From assembly GCF_016793825.1 (NCBI RefSeq), contig NZ_JAEULM010000044.1:496001-560000 (forward strand): DNA of 64,000 nt, written 5' to 3'. Position numbers and translations under genes: made by a program. The stretch comes from Sphingopyxis sp. Its GTDB lineage: Bacteria > Pseudomonadota > Alphaproteobacteria > Sphingomonadales > Sphingomonadaceae. The notes under the pieces are model-generated. The model saw only the letters and a program-made list of their open reading frames with translations, did not search any database and was not told where the DNA came from. Every line of letters starts with the position of its first letter. The first letter of the stretch is position 1. Positions 18,200-26,316 of the stretch are shown here, in pieces.

Positions 18200-19759
18200 A
18201 TGAGCAGCACCCAACTCGATGCGCGGCGGCGCGCGCAGGTCTTTGCCGAGCTGGAATCCCGGACGTTCGACCTTGCGGTGATCGGCGGCGGGATCACCGG
18301 CGCGGGGATCGCGCGCGACGCGGCGATGCGCGGGCTGTCGGTCGCGCTGGTCGAGGCGCGCGACTATGCCAGCGGGACGAGCAGCCGCAGCTCGAAGATG
18401 ATCCACGGCGGACTGCGATACCTCAGCCAGGGCGATATCGCGCTGGTCAAGGAAGCGGCGTCGGAGCGACAGGTGGTACGGCGGATCGCACCGCATCTCA
18501 CGACGCTCTCGCCCTTCCTGATCCCGACCACGAACATGGCAATGACCGCGAAATTACGGACGGGCCTCTGGACGTTCGAGAAACTCGGCGGCGTGCCCGA
18601 TGCCGAGAAGCATGAGGTTATCGGGCTGGCCGAGTTGCAACGGCGCGAGCCATTGATGCGCACCGACAAGCTGAATGGCGCGGTACTCTACCCCGAATTC
18701 CTGACCGACGACGCGCGGCTCGTTCTCGCCAATATCCGCAGCGCGCAGGGCGCGGGGGCGGTGGCGATCAATCATGCGGCGGCGTCGGAGCTTACGGAGG
18801 ATGGCCTTGTCGCGACCTCGACACTGAATGACGGGCTGGGTACGCGGATCAAGGCAAGGCTGGTGGTGAATGCCGCGGGAGCATGGGTCGACAAGGTGCG
18901 CGGATTGGAAGCCGGCGAAGGCGACGTGCGACTGTCGCTGAGCCGCGGCATCCACCTTGTCCTGCCGCGAGAGCGACTGCCGATCAACGCGACGCTCATC
19001 ATTCGCGCGCCCGACAAGCGTAGCATTTTTGCGGTACCGCGTGGCGCCTTCACCTATATCGGCACGACCGACGTGTTCCATGACGGCGCCGATTACTGGC
19101 CCGCGCCGACACGCGACGACATCGACTATCTGCTGCGCGCGACCGAAGCGGCGCTGCGCATCGATCCGATCCGGGATGGCGAAATCGTCGCGCTCTGGTC
19201 GGGGGTGCGGCCGCTGATCGCGCAGCCAGGCAAGAAGGCGAACGAGGTGTCGCGCAAGGACGAGATATGGACCTCGCCGAGCGGACTGGTGTCAATCGCG
19301 GGGGGCAAGCTCAGCGCCTATCGCGCGATGGCCGAGCGGGTTGTCGATCTGGTCGTCGAGCGGCTGGGCGCTACCGCCCTCCCCTGTTCGACCGCCGATG
19401 CGCCGCTGCCCGGAGGATCGCGCGGCGTCGGCGATAGCCTGAGCCGCCTAGATCCGCGCGCCGCCGAGCGGCTGGCACGCCTTTATGGCGACGAAGCAAA
19501 CGAGATCGTGATTGCGGGCGGCGATGTCGCCGCGGAGGCTACGCGCGCGGTGACGCATGAGGGCGCCGCCAGCCTTGAGGATTATTGGGTCCGCCGGAGC
19601 GCGCGCGCCTGGTTCGACGAGGGGGCCGGTCTGGCCGCGCTCGCTCCTGCCGCCGAGGCGATGGGCGCGCTGCTCGGCTGGGATGACGCCAAGACGGCAG
19701 CTGAGATCGCGCATTGCCGCAAGATCAACGAGGAAAGCCGCAGGCTTTTGGGAGAGTGA
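18200..19759 (+). CDS. glpD: FAD-dependent glycerol-3-phosphate dehydrogenase family protein (GlpD)
   Basis: A 519-residue flavoprotein with the GlpD fingerprint: the dinucleotide fold V-I-G-G-G-I-T-G-A-G-I-A-R-D near residues 27-40 and S-S-R-S-S-K-M-I-H-G-G-L-R-Y-L near 61-75. The C-terminal DAO_C cap is present. GlpD oxidises sn-glycerol 3-phosphate to dihydroxyacetone phosphate and feeds electrons to quinone. The next gene starts one base after its stop codon (a TGAG-ATG junction). With a downstream FGGY kinase it could use the glycerol released from SQ-glycerol, though a different polyol phosphate is possible. Confidence 0.85.
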   Translation: MSSTQLDARRRAQVFAELESRTFDLAVIGGGITGAGIARDAAMRGLSVALVEARDYASGTSSRSSKMIHGGLRYLSQGDIALVKEAASERQVVRRIAPHLTTLSPFLIPTTNMAMTAKLRTGLWTFEKLGGVPDAEKHEVIGLAELQRREPLMRTDKLNGAVLYPEFLTDDARLVLANIRSAQGAGAVAINHAAASELTEDGLVATSTLNDGLGTRIKARLVVNAAGAWVDKVRGLEAGEGDVRLSLSRGIHLVLPRERLPINATLIIRAPDKRSIFAVPRGAFTYIGTTDVFHDGADYWPAPTRDDIDYLLRATEAALRIDPIRDGEIVALWSGVRPLIAQPGKKANEVSRKDEIWTSPSGLVSIAGGKLSAYRAMAERVVDLVVERLGATALPCSTADAPLPGGSRGVGDSLSRLDPRAAERLARLYGDEANEIVIAGGDVAAEATRAVTHEGAASLEDYWVRRSARAWFDEGAGLAALAPAAEAMGALLGWDDAKTAAEIAHCRKINEESRRLLGE

Positions 19760-19760
19760 G

Positions 19761-21164
19761 ATGAGTTCGATTGCCGAAGCCCTTGCCAGCGCCGTGGGCG
19801 CCGACCGTGTTGCGAGCGATACAGATGCGCTGAACGCCCGCCGCTACGACCAGTGGGCGGTCAAGCATCTGCGCGACTGGCGCGGCGAAGCCGTGTCCGC
19901 GCCGAGATGCGTCGTACGGCCGCAGTCGGTCGAAGATGTGCAGAAGGTTGTACGCCTTGCCGCCGAGAAGCGCATACCGCTGATCCCCTATGGTCTTGGC
20001 AGCGGGGTGTGCGGGGGGATCGAGCCGACGCCGGATGCGATCCTGCTCGACATGAGCGGCATGAACCGCGTGCGCTACATCGACAGCGACGATCTGCTCG
20101 CGAGCTTCGATGCGGGACTCAACGGCATGGAGGCCGAAGAGGCGGTTGCGGCGCACGGTCTGACGATCGGTCACTGGCCGCAATCGATTGCGATCAGCAG
20201 CGTCGGCGGCTGGGTGTCGACGCGCGCCTCGGGGCAGTTCTCGACCGCATATGGCAATATCGAGGACATCATCCATTCGATCGAGGCGGTGCTGTCGAAC
20301 GGCGAGCTGGTCACGCTGGGCAAGGCGGTGCGCGCCGCCGCCGGCCCGGACCTGCGGCATTTGCTGATGGGTGCCGAAGGCGTGATGGGCGTGATCACCG
20401 GCGTGACCTTCTCGCTGCGGGCGAAAGCCCCGCACCGCGACTACAGCATCTTCTACGCCGACGACATGCGCGCGGGCTTCGAGGCGCAGCGGCAGATCGT
20501 ACGCGCCGACTGGCGCCCGCCGGTGATGCGCCAGTATGACGGGCGCGAGGTACGGCGCTTGTTCCGCGACTATGAACGCGATGGCAAGGCGATGCTGTTG
20601 ATGGTCCATGAAGGGCCCAAGGCGCGAGTCGACGCCGAGCTGGCGGCGATGCACGAGATTTGCGGCGCCTCGGGGCTCGAAGCGGGCGATCCGATGGCGG
20701 CAAAGCAGTGGATCGAAAAACGCAACCATGTGCCAAGCTGGCGCGACATGTTCGAGCGCGGCTATGTCGCCGACACGGTCGAGATTTCGGGGCGCTGGAG
20801 CGAGATCGGCGCGATCTATGACGACAGCATCGCCGCGCTCAACGAAATCCCCGGCGTGATCAACGCATCGGCGCACAGCAGCCATGTCTACCGGTCGGGA
20901 ATCAACCTCTATTTCAGCTTTGCCGCCAGTTTCGAAGACAGTGCGAAGATGGAGCCCGCCTATTTCGCCGGCTGGCGCGCGATCATGGAAGCGACTGCAA
21001 AGCATGGCGGCGGAGTTGCGCACCATCATGGCGCGGGGCGGCTTCGCAAGCCCTATCTTCAACATGATCTGGGCGAAAACGGGGTCGCTCTGCTTCGCCG
21101 GATCAAGCAATGTCTCGATCCGGAGGGAATCATGAACCCGGGCAATCTGATACCCGATGCCTGA
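19761..21164 (+). CDS. FAD-binding oxidase of the alkyl-DHAP synthase (AGPS)-like group
   Basis: A 467-residue PCMH-type flavoprotein. The FAD domain has P-L-I-P-Y-G-L-G-S-G-V-C-G-G near residues 74-87 and I-S-S-V-G-G-W-V-S-T-R-A-S-G-Q. Near the C terminus V-A-H-H-H-G-A-G-R-L-R-K-P reproduces the catalytic HHH motif of AGPS, and D-P-E-G-I-M-N-P-G-N is the usual terminus of FAD-linked oxidases. The ATG follows GGGAGAGTGAG. It sits between glpD and a kinase with which it overlaps by eight bases. Whether it makes or breaks a glycerol-ether bond or oxidises a hydroxy acid cannot be told; 2-hydroxyacid oxidase is the main alternative. Confidence 0.8.
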   Translation: MSSIAEALASAVGADRVASDTDALNARRYDQWAVKHLRDWRGEAVSAPRCVVRPQSVEDVQKVVRLAAEKRIPLIPYGLGSGVCGGIEPTPDAILLDMSGMNRVRYIDSDDLLASFDAGLNGMEAEEAVAAHGLTIGHWPQSIAISSVGGWVSTRASGQFSTAYGNIEDIIHSIEAVLSNGELVTLGKAVRAAAGPDLRHLLMGAEGVMGVITGVTFSLRAKAPHRDYSIFYADDMRAGFEAQRQIVRADWRPPVMRQYDGREVRRLFRDYERDGKAMLLMVHEGPKARVDAELAAMHEICGASGLEAGDPMAAKQWIEKRNHVPSWRDMFERGYVADTVEISGRWSEIGAIYDDSIAALNEIPGVINASAHSSHVYRSGINLYFSFAASFEDSAKMEPAYFAGWRAIMEATAKHGGGVAHHHGAGRLRKPYLQHDLGENGVALLRRIKQCLDPEGIMNPGNLIPDA

Positions 21165-22575
21165 GCTTCTGCTCGCGCTGGATGCGGGTACGACCGGTGC
21201 CCGCGCCATGCTGGTTGATCCGGCGGGCGCGGTGCTGGGTATCGACAAGCGACCGATCGCGAGCCGTTATCCGGGCCCGGGTCTCGTCGAGCAGGATGCC
21301 TCCACGGTGTGGGATATCTGCCGCGCCGTGATCGCCGGCGCGCTGGCCGCCGGGCGGCGTACCATCGCAGACGTAGCCGCGATCGGCGTGACGACGCAGC
21401 GCGCAAGCGTCGTCCTTTGGAACCGAGCCACCGGCGATCCCGTCGCACCGATGCTGGTGTGGAGCGATTTGCGCGGGATGGACGAATATAAGAAGCTGCG
21501 CGCGGCAGGCTTTTCGGGCTGGCCGCAGGTACCATCGGCGAAGCTTCCCGCCGCCATCGCGCTGTCGGGACGTCAGCCGGCGGACCTGCAATGGGGAACG
21601 CTGGATAGCTGGCTGACCTTCAAGCTGAGCGGCGCGCATGTCACCGATGCCTCGGCAGCGTGGATGACCGGTTATTATGATTATATGCAGGGCGTCGGAT
21701 GGGACAGCGCCCTGCTCGGCCATCAGCATCTTTCGCCTGACCTGTTTCCCGCGCAGGTCGAAAGCTGGGGCGCGATCGCCGAGAGCAATCCGGCGGTTCT
21801 CGGCGGAAGGGTGCCGATCACGGCCCTGATCGCCGACCAGCAGGCCGCTATGGTGGCCCATGGCGCGCTCGGCCGCGGGGCCTGGAAGGCGACTTATGGC
21901 ACCTCGGGCGTGCTGATGGCCGGAACCGGCGAAGCGCCCGAATCGATTCACGGCAGCATGCCGGCCGAGGCGCTGGTCTTCGTCGGCGGAAAACCTCGTT
22001 TCTGCATCGAGGGCATGGTGATCACCACCGGATCGATGATCGAGTGGCTGTGCGACGGACTAGGACTCTTCGCCTCGCCAGCGGCCCTGGAGATCGCCGC
22101 GGCGTCGGTGGCCGACGCTGGCAATGTCTTCGTCCGTCCGTCGCTTGCCGGCATGGGCGCGCCGCACGGACAATTCGAAGCGCGTGGATTGATCGGCGGG
22201 CTGAGCTTTGCCGACGGACCGCAGCAGATTGCGCGCGCCGCGTTGCAGAGCATCGCGTTCCGCTTTCGCGAAATCGCCGAAGTGATTGCCGACGCGCTGC
22301 CGGTGCCTGACGCGCTGCCGGTCGCCGGCGGATTATCGACGAGCGACACGCTGATGCAGTTGCAGGCCAACGCCTTGCAGCGCCCGGTACGCCGTCATGC
22401 TGTGCGCGAGGCGAGCGCCTATGGCGCCGCGCTGGCCGCCGGCATGGGCGTGGGGCTGTTCGCTGAGGACGATCTGAAGCGGCTGGCGCGATACGATGCC
22501 GAATTCTTGCCCCAAGTGTCGCGCGACGAAGCCGATACGACGTTTGCCCACTGGCGGGATGCGGTGGCGGTGTGA
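21157..22575 (+). CDS. FGGY-family carbohydrate/polyol kinase (glycerol-kinase-like)
   Basis: A 472-residue FGGY kinase. The N-terminal phosphate loop is L-D-A-G-T-T-G-A-R-A, and G-T-L-D-S-W-L and A-D-Q-Q-A-A carry the expected structural and catalytic Asp residues. Compared with E. coli GlpK, the glycerol-contact stretch N-Q-R-E-T reads T-Q-R-A-S here: Arg83 is kept but Glu84 is replaced by Ala, while Trp103 and Asp245 equivalents remain. Substrate specificity may therefore differ from plain glycerol. The start overlaps the oxidase stop by eight bases, so the three genes at 18200-22575 are an operon. Confidence 0.85.
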   Translation: MPELLLALDAGTTGARAMLVDPAGAVLGIDKRPIASRYPGPGLVEQDASTVWDICRAVIAGALAAGRRTIADVAAIGVTTQRASVVLWNRATGDPVAPMLVWSDLRGMDEYKKLRAAGFSGWPQVPSAKLPAAIALSGRQPADLQWGTLDSWLTFKLSGAHVTDASAAWMTGYYDYMQGVGWDSALLGHQHLSPDLFPAQVESWGAIAESNPAVLGGRVPITALIADQQAAMVAHGALGRGAWKATYGTSGVLMAGTGEAPESIHGSMPAEALVFVGGKPRFCIEGMVITTGSMIEWLCDGLGLFASPAALEIAAASVADAGNVFVRPSLAGMGAPHGQFEARGLIGGLSFADGPQQIARAALQSIAFRFREIAEVIADALPVPDALPVAGGLSTSDTLMQLQANALQRPVRRHAVREASAYGAALAAGMGVGLFAEDDLKRLARYDAEFLPQVSRDEADTTFAHWRDAVAV

Positions 22576-22607
22576 TCCACCACCATAGCCGTGGCAGGGG
22601 CACGGAG

Positions 22608-23474
22608 TCAGATGCCGGCGACTTCCACCCACAGTCCCCGCACGATATCGCGCATTCGCTGCGCCTCGTCCCAGCGGTCTGTCAGTTCGCGACCATCAGG
22701 CGCCGTAATCGCGTAGGGAGGAGGTCCGAGTTCGCACATGAACGTCAGCGCGTCATCGTCCCGCGCCTGTTCGAGCCACAGTTCGAATCCGCGCCGCCAC
22801 CAGGCGACATGCTGATCGAGCCAGCCCTGATGCTGTGGAGCGTCCAGCGCGACCTGCACCTGATGCGTCGTCGAAACGCGGCCATGGAAATTGTGGCTGC
22901 CCTGCAGGATCGTCTCGATCGCCGCGAGTTGATCGCCCCGAAGCGGCAACTCCATTTCGCCCGCGACGGGATAATGCGACAGGTCGGCCGTGAGCGGCAG
23001 GCCGGGACGTTCATCAAGCAACTGCAATGTAAACAGCAGATCGTTGGTGAGCCGCCCGCGGTGGGTTTCGAACCAGACAGGCAGCGGCGCATCTTTCGTC
23101 GCGGCGACAAGGCTATCGATCAAGCGCAGCGCGGCACGAAAGTCGGCGGTTGGGCCGGCGATCTGGACATTGAGGTGATGCGCGCCGAGGCGATGCGCCT
23201 CGCCGATCCAGTGGGTGAGCTGAGCCGCGTCCTGGACGAGCACTTGCCCCTCCCACGCAAGGCCGAGCGGGTTCATAACGCGCGCGACACCGTCGGTGCG
23301 GGCGGTGCGCGCAAGATTGACCCCCACGCCGTCGAAGCCCGCGACGACGACCTGTTCCAGCGCCTCGTCGAGGCGATTTTCGATGTCAAAACCGGGGCAT
23401 TTGTCGAGACCCCAGACCGATTGAAGAACGAGCAATTCAGGCAATCGCTTTTCCTTTTCAGACAACGCTGTCAT
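22608..23474 (-). CDS. Sugar phosphate isomerase/epimerase-like TIM-barrel protein
   Basis: A 288-residue protein of the xylose-isomerase-like TIM-barrel family (AP_endonuc_2). Candidate metal ligands are Glu in W-F-E-T-H-R-G, Asp and His in T-A-D-L-S-H-Y, His in H-G-R-V-S and Glu in M-C-E-L-G-P. The ATG at 23474 lies inside a LacI-type operator and has no ribosome-binding site. A TTG at 23444 follows AAAAGGA at seven bases and may be the true start. No step of the known SQ monooxygenase pathway needs this enzyme, so its substrate is open; an SQ or dehydroglucose isomerase or mutarotase are possibilities. Confidence 0.78.
   Translation of the reverse strand: MTALSEKEKRLPELLVLQSVWGLDKCPGFDIENRLDEALEQVVVAGFDGVGVNLARTARTDGVARVMNPLGLAWEGQVLVQDAAQLTHWIGEAHRLGAHHLNVQIAGPTADFRAALRLIDSLVAATKDAPLPVWFETHRGRLTNDLLFTLQLLDERPGLPLTADLSHYPVAGEMELPLRGDQLAAIETILQGSHNFHGRVSTTHQVQVALDAPQHQGWLDQHVAWWRRGFELWLEQARDDDALTFMCELGPPPYAITAPDGRELTDRWDEAQRMRDIVRGLWVEVAGI
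23460..23473. promoter_or_regulatory. LacI-type operator upstream of the isomerase
   Basis: AGACAACGCTGTCA, which reads TGACAGCGTTGTCT on the gene strand, matches the TGACA-nCGn-TGTCA form with one arm mismatch. It shares the 10-mer TATGACAGCG with three other sites of this locus. It is also about 140 bases before the divergent MFS gene at 23611. Confidence 0.75.
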
Positions 23475-23507
23475 ATCGTGTCGAGGGACGGAGTCAACGC
23501 TCCGTCG

Positions 23508-23578
23508 TCATGCCGGTATTGATCCGTCATCCATGACTTCCGGCGCCGTGAGAATGACGCCCGGATCACGTCTGGGGT
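23508..23578. repeat. Intergenic palindromic repeat, degenerate
   Basis: The stretch around GTCATGCCGG...ATCCGTCATCCATGAC...CCGGCG and ATGACGCCCGGATCACGTC resembles the dispersed GTCATnCCGG/CCGGnATGAC units of alphaproteobacteria. The arms are imperfect here. It lies in the divergent gap between the isomerase and MFS genes. Confidence 0.4.
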
Positions 23579-23610
23579 GACGAGCAAAGAGAAAATAGTG
23601 AGAGGATCAA

Positions 23611-24945
23611 ATGACCGCCGAAACCCCCACTTCGCCCCTCATCCAGCCGGTGTCGCCGGCGTACCGCCGCTATGCGCTGACGGTGTTGTTGATCATCTAT
23701 ATTCTGAACTTCCTGGACCGGCAGATCGTCGCGATCCTGGCCGAGCCGATCAAACACGACCTGCATCTCGCCGACTGGCAGCTTGGCGTGATGACGGGGC
23801 TGGCTTTCGCACTCTTCTACACCGTGCTCGGCATTCCGATCGCGCGCTATGCCGAGACCGGGCATCGGCCGCGGATCATCGCGGCCGCAGCGGGCTTGTG
23901 GAGCCTCTTCACGCTGGCCTGCGGCTTCGCGCAGAACTTCTTTCAGCTCGTGGCATGCCGGGTCGGCGTGGGCATCGGCGAAGCAGGTTGCACCCCACCG
24001 GCCCATTCGCTGATCACCGACTATACGCCGCGCGAACGGCGCGCCTCGGCGCTTGCCTTTTATGCGCTCGGAACGCCGCTCGGTGGACTGCTAGGTCTCG
24101 CGCTCGGAGGTTTGATCGCCGATGCCTATGGCTGGCGCACGGCCTTTCTGTTCGCCGGCCTGCCGGGGCTGCTGATGGCGCTCGTTGCATGGACGACGCT
24201 GCGCGAACCACGCCGCCAGCTCAACATCGACATGGCAGCGCTGAAAGCGTCGCGCCCCGATTTCAAGACTGCGATGGCCGAGATCCGCGGCAAGCGGACC
24301 TTCTGGCTGATCGCTTTCGCGGCGGCGATCAAGGCATTCATCGGCTACGGCGCCGCAGCCTTCCTTGCCCCCTTCTTCTTTCGCAACCATGCGGCAGAGC
24401 TGACTGTGCTGGCCGGTAACGTCGGCCTCGGCCTCACCGGATTTCTGGGCGTCGCACTCGGCATCGTCCTCGGGTTGACGGGCGCGGTCGGGACCTGGCT
24501 GGGGGGCTATCTCGCCGATAAATATGGTGCACGCGACTTACGGGCCTATGTCGCGATCCCGGCGATTTCGACGCTGATGGGCATCCCCTTCTACATCGCA
24601 GGATTGATGACAGATTCAGCTGTCTTCGCGCTGATCATGTTCGCGTTTCCACCCGTGCTCAACACGCTGTGGTACGGTCCGGGCTATGCCGCGGTGCAAG
24701 GGCTGGTCCGGCCGCAGACGCGCGCGACGGCGTCGGCGGTGCTGTTGTTCATCATCAACCTGATCGGCCTTGGACTCGGTCCGCTGGGTGTCGGTGCGGT
24801 CAGCGATTTTCTAAGCGGCCCGATGGGGCTAGGATCGGCCGAAGGGGTGCGCTGGTCGCTGATGATCTTCATCCTGTTCGGCGCGGTCGCGTCGGGCCTG
24901 TTCTGGCTGGCACGGAGTTCGATCCGCGAGGAGATGGTAAGTTGA
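23611..24945 (+). CDS. Major facilitator superfamily transporter (Spinster-like)
   Basis: A 444-residue permease with twelve hydrophobic segments. It has the loop 2-3 region L-G-I-P-I-A-R-Y-A-E and the signature N-F-L-D-R-Q-I-V-A-I-L in helix 1, which is typical of the Spinster-type group that is abundant in sphingomonads. GAGAGGA stands five bases before the ATG. The next gene overlaps its stop codon, so carrier and iron dehydrogenase are co-translated. The substrate is unknown; SQ-glycerol, glycerol or a related polyol is suggested only by context. Confidence 0.85.
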   Translation: MTAETPTSPLIQPVSPAYRRYALTVLLIIYILNFLDRQIVAILAEPIKHDLHLADWQLGVMTGLAFALFYTVLGIPIARYAETGHRPRIIAAAAGLWSLFTLACGFAQNFFQLVACRVGVGIGEAGCTPPAHSLITDYTPRERRASALAFYALGTPLGGLLGLALGGLIADAYGWRTAFLFAGLPGLLMALVAWTTLREPRRQLNIDMAALKASRPDFKTAMAEIRGKRTFWLIAFAAAIKAFIGYGAAAFLAPFFFRNHAAELTVLAGNVGLGLTGFLGVALGIVLGLTGAVGTWLGGYLADKYGARDLRAYVAIPAISTLMGIPFYIAGLMTDSAVFALIMFAFPPVLNTLWYGPGYAAVQGLVRPQTRATASAVLLFIINLIGLGLGPLGVGAVSDFLSGPMGLGSAEGVRWSLMIFILFGAVASGLFWLARSSIREEMVS

Positions 24946-26108
24946 GCATTGCAAGCATCGCCCTGCCCCGCATCCTGCGCATCGGCGCCGGCGCGTCGAA
25001 GGAGCTGCCCGACGTGCTGGGCACGCTGGGGCTGGGGCGGCCGCTGATCGTGACCGACGGCTGGCTGGTGAGCAGCGGCCGTGTGACCGAGTTGGTCGAC
25101 GGACTGGCGGCGGCCGGGATCGCGGCGCGGGTGTTTGCGGATACGGTCCCCGACCCGACGGTGGCGTCGGTCGACGCAGGGGTCGCCTTCCTGAAGGACG
25201 GCGAGCATGACTGCGTCGTCGGTTTCGGGGGCGGCAGCCCGCTCGACAGCGCGAAGGCAATTGCCTTGCTCGGAAAATTCGGCGGGGCAATGGCAGACTA
25301 CAAAGCCCCCCATGTGCAGGATGCGCCGGGGCTGCCGATAATCGCAATCCCCACGACAGCGGGCACCGGGTCGGAGGCGACGCGCTTCACGATCATCACC
25401 GACGAAACAACCGACGAGAAGATGCTGTGCCCCGGGCTCGCCTACCTGCCCGTCGCCGCGCTCGTCGATTACGAGCTGACCTTCACCAAACCCAAAAGGC
25501 TGACTGCCGACACCGGCATCGATTCGCTCGTTCACGCGATCGAGGCCTATGTGTCGAAGCGCGCGAACCCGTTCAGCGACGGCATGGCCTTGCTCGCGAT
25601 GCGTGCGATCGCGCCAAACTTGCGTCGCGTGTGCAGCGACCCGATGGACGCGGCGGCGCGCGAGGCGATGATGCTGGGCGCGACGCAGGCGGGGATCGCC
25701 TTCTCGAACAGCTCGGTCGCGCTGGTTCACGGGATGAGCCGGCCGATCGGCGCGCATTTCCATGTCCCGCACGGGCTGTCGAACGCGATGCTGCTGCCCG
25801 CGGTGACCGCTTGGTCGGCGCCCGCGGCGCTGCACCGCTATGGCGATTGCGCAAGGGCGATGGGGGTGGCGGACGAGGCCGAGGGCGATCAGGCGGCGGT
25901 AGCGCGGCTGCTCGACGAGCTGGCGGCGCTCAACCGCGAGCTCGAAGTGCCGGGGCCCGCCGCATGGGGCATCGACGCGGCACGCTGGGACGCGCTGGTC
26001 CCGACGATGTGCGCGCAGGCAGCGGCATCGGGGTCGCCCGCGAACAATCCGCGCGTGCCGGATAGCGAGGAGATGGCGATGCTGTATGCGCAGGTTTGGG
26101 CCGGATAA
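24942..26108 (+). CDS. Iron-containing alcohol dehydrogenase
   Basis: A 388-residue group III (iron-dependent) alcohol dehydrogenase. The NAD(P) loop is G-F-G-G-G-S-P-L-D-S-A-K near residues 93-104. Metal ligands are visible in T-G-I-D-S-L-V-H-A-I-E (Asp, His) and H-G-M-S-R-P-I-G-A-H-F-H-V-P-H-G (two His). I place the start at a TTG that overlaps the MFS stop as TTGA, since the frame contains no ATG or better site nearby and the protein begins M-S-I-A-S-I-A-L-P-R. It probably reduces or oxidises an aldehyde/alcohol intermediate of the locus. A 3-carbon sulfoaldehyde reductase role is conceivable but not shown. Confidence 0.88.
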   Translation: MSIASIALPRILRIGAGASKELPDVLGTLGLGRPLIVTDGWLVSSGRVTELVDGLAAAGIAARVFADTVPDPTVASVDAGVAFLKDGEHDCVVGFGGGSPLDSAKAIALLGKFGGAMADYKAPHVQDAPGLPIIAIPTTAGTGSEATRFTIITDETTDEKMLCPGLAYLPVAALVDYELTFTKPKRLTADTGIDSLVHAIEAYVSKRANPFSDGMALLAMRAIAPNLRRVCSDPMDAAAREAMMLGATQAGIAFSNSSVALVHGMSRPIGAHFHVPHGLSNAMLLPAVTAWSAPAALHRYGDCARAMGVADEAEGDQAAVARLLDELAALNRELEVPGPAAWGIDAARWDALVPTMCAQAAASGSPANNPRVPDSEEMAMLYAQVWAG

Positions 26109-26213
26109 GATTTTTTGTTCATCGACAGGCAATCCGCCTCCTGCTTAAGCGCGCTCGCCCCGTCTCCCTCTCTCCTACGTCTCACCGAGGAGGCGGGGCA
26201 TCCCATTCAAAAT

Positions 26214-26309
26214 CGTCATTGCGAGCGAAGCGAAGCAATCTCCAGCTATCGAACCCGCGCGAGGCTGATAGCGAGAGATTGCCGCGTCGCTTCGCTCCTC
26301 GCAATGACG
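26214..26309. repeat. Large inverted repeat of the CGTCATTGCGAGCGAAGCG type
   Basis: The left arm (26214-26242, CGTCATTGCGAGCGAAG... CAATCTC) and right arm (26275-26309, GAGATTG... CTCGCAATGACG) are nearly complementary. An inner GCTATC...GATAGC pair (26245-26250 and 26267-26272) extends the cruciform. This is a widely dispersed alphaproteobacterial repeat. It separates the convergent dehydrogenase and monooxygenase genes and might serve as a bidirectional transcript end. Confidence 0.85.
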
Positions 26310-26316
26310 GGAGGCG

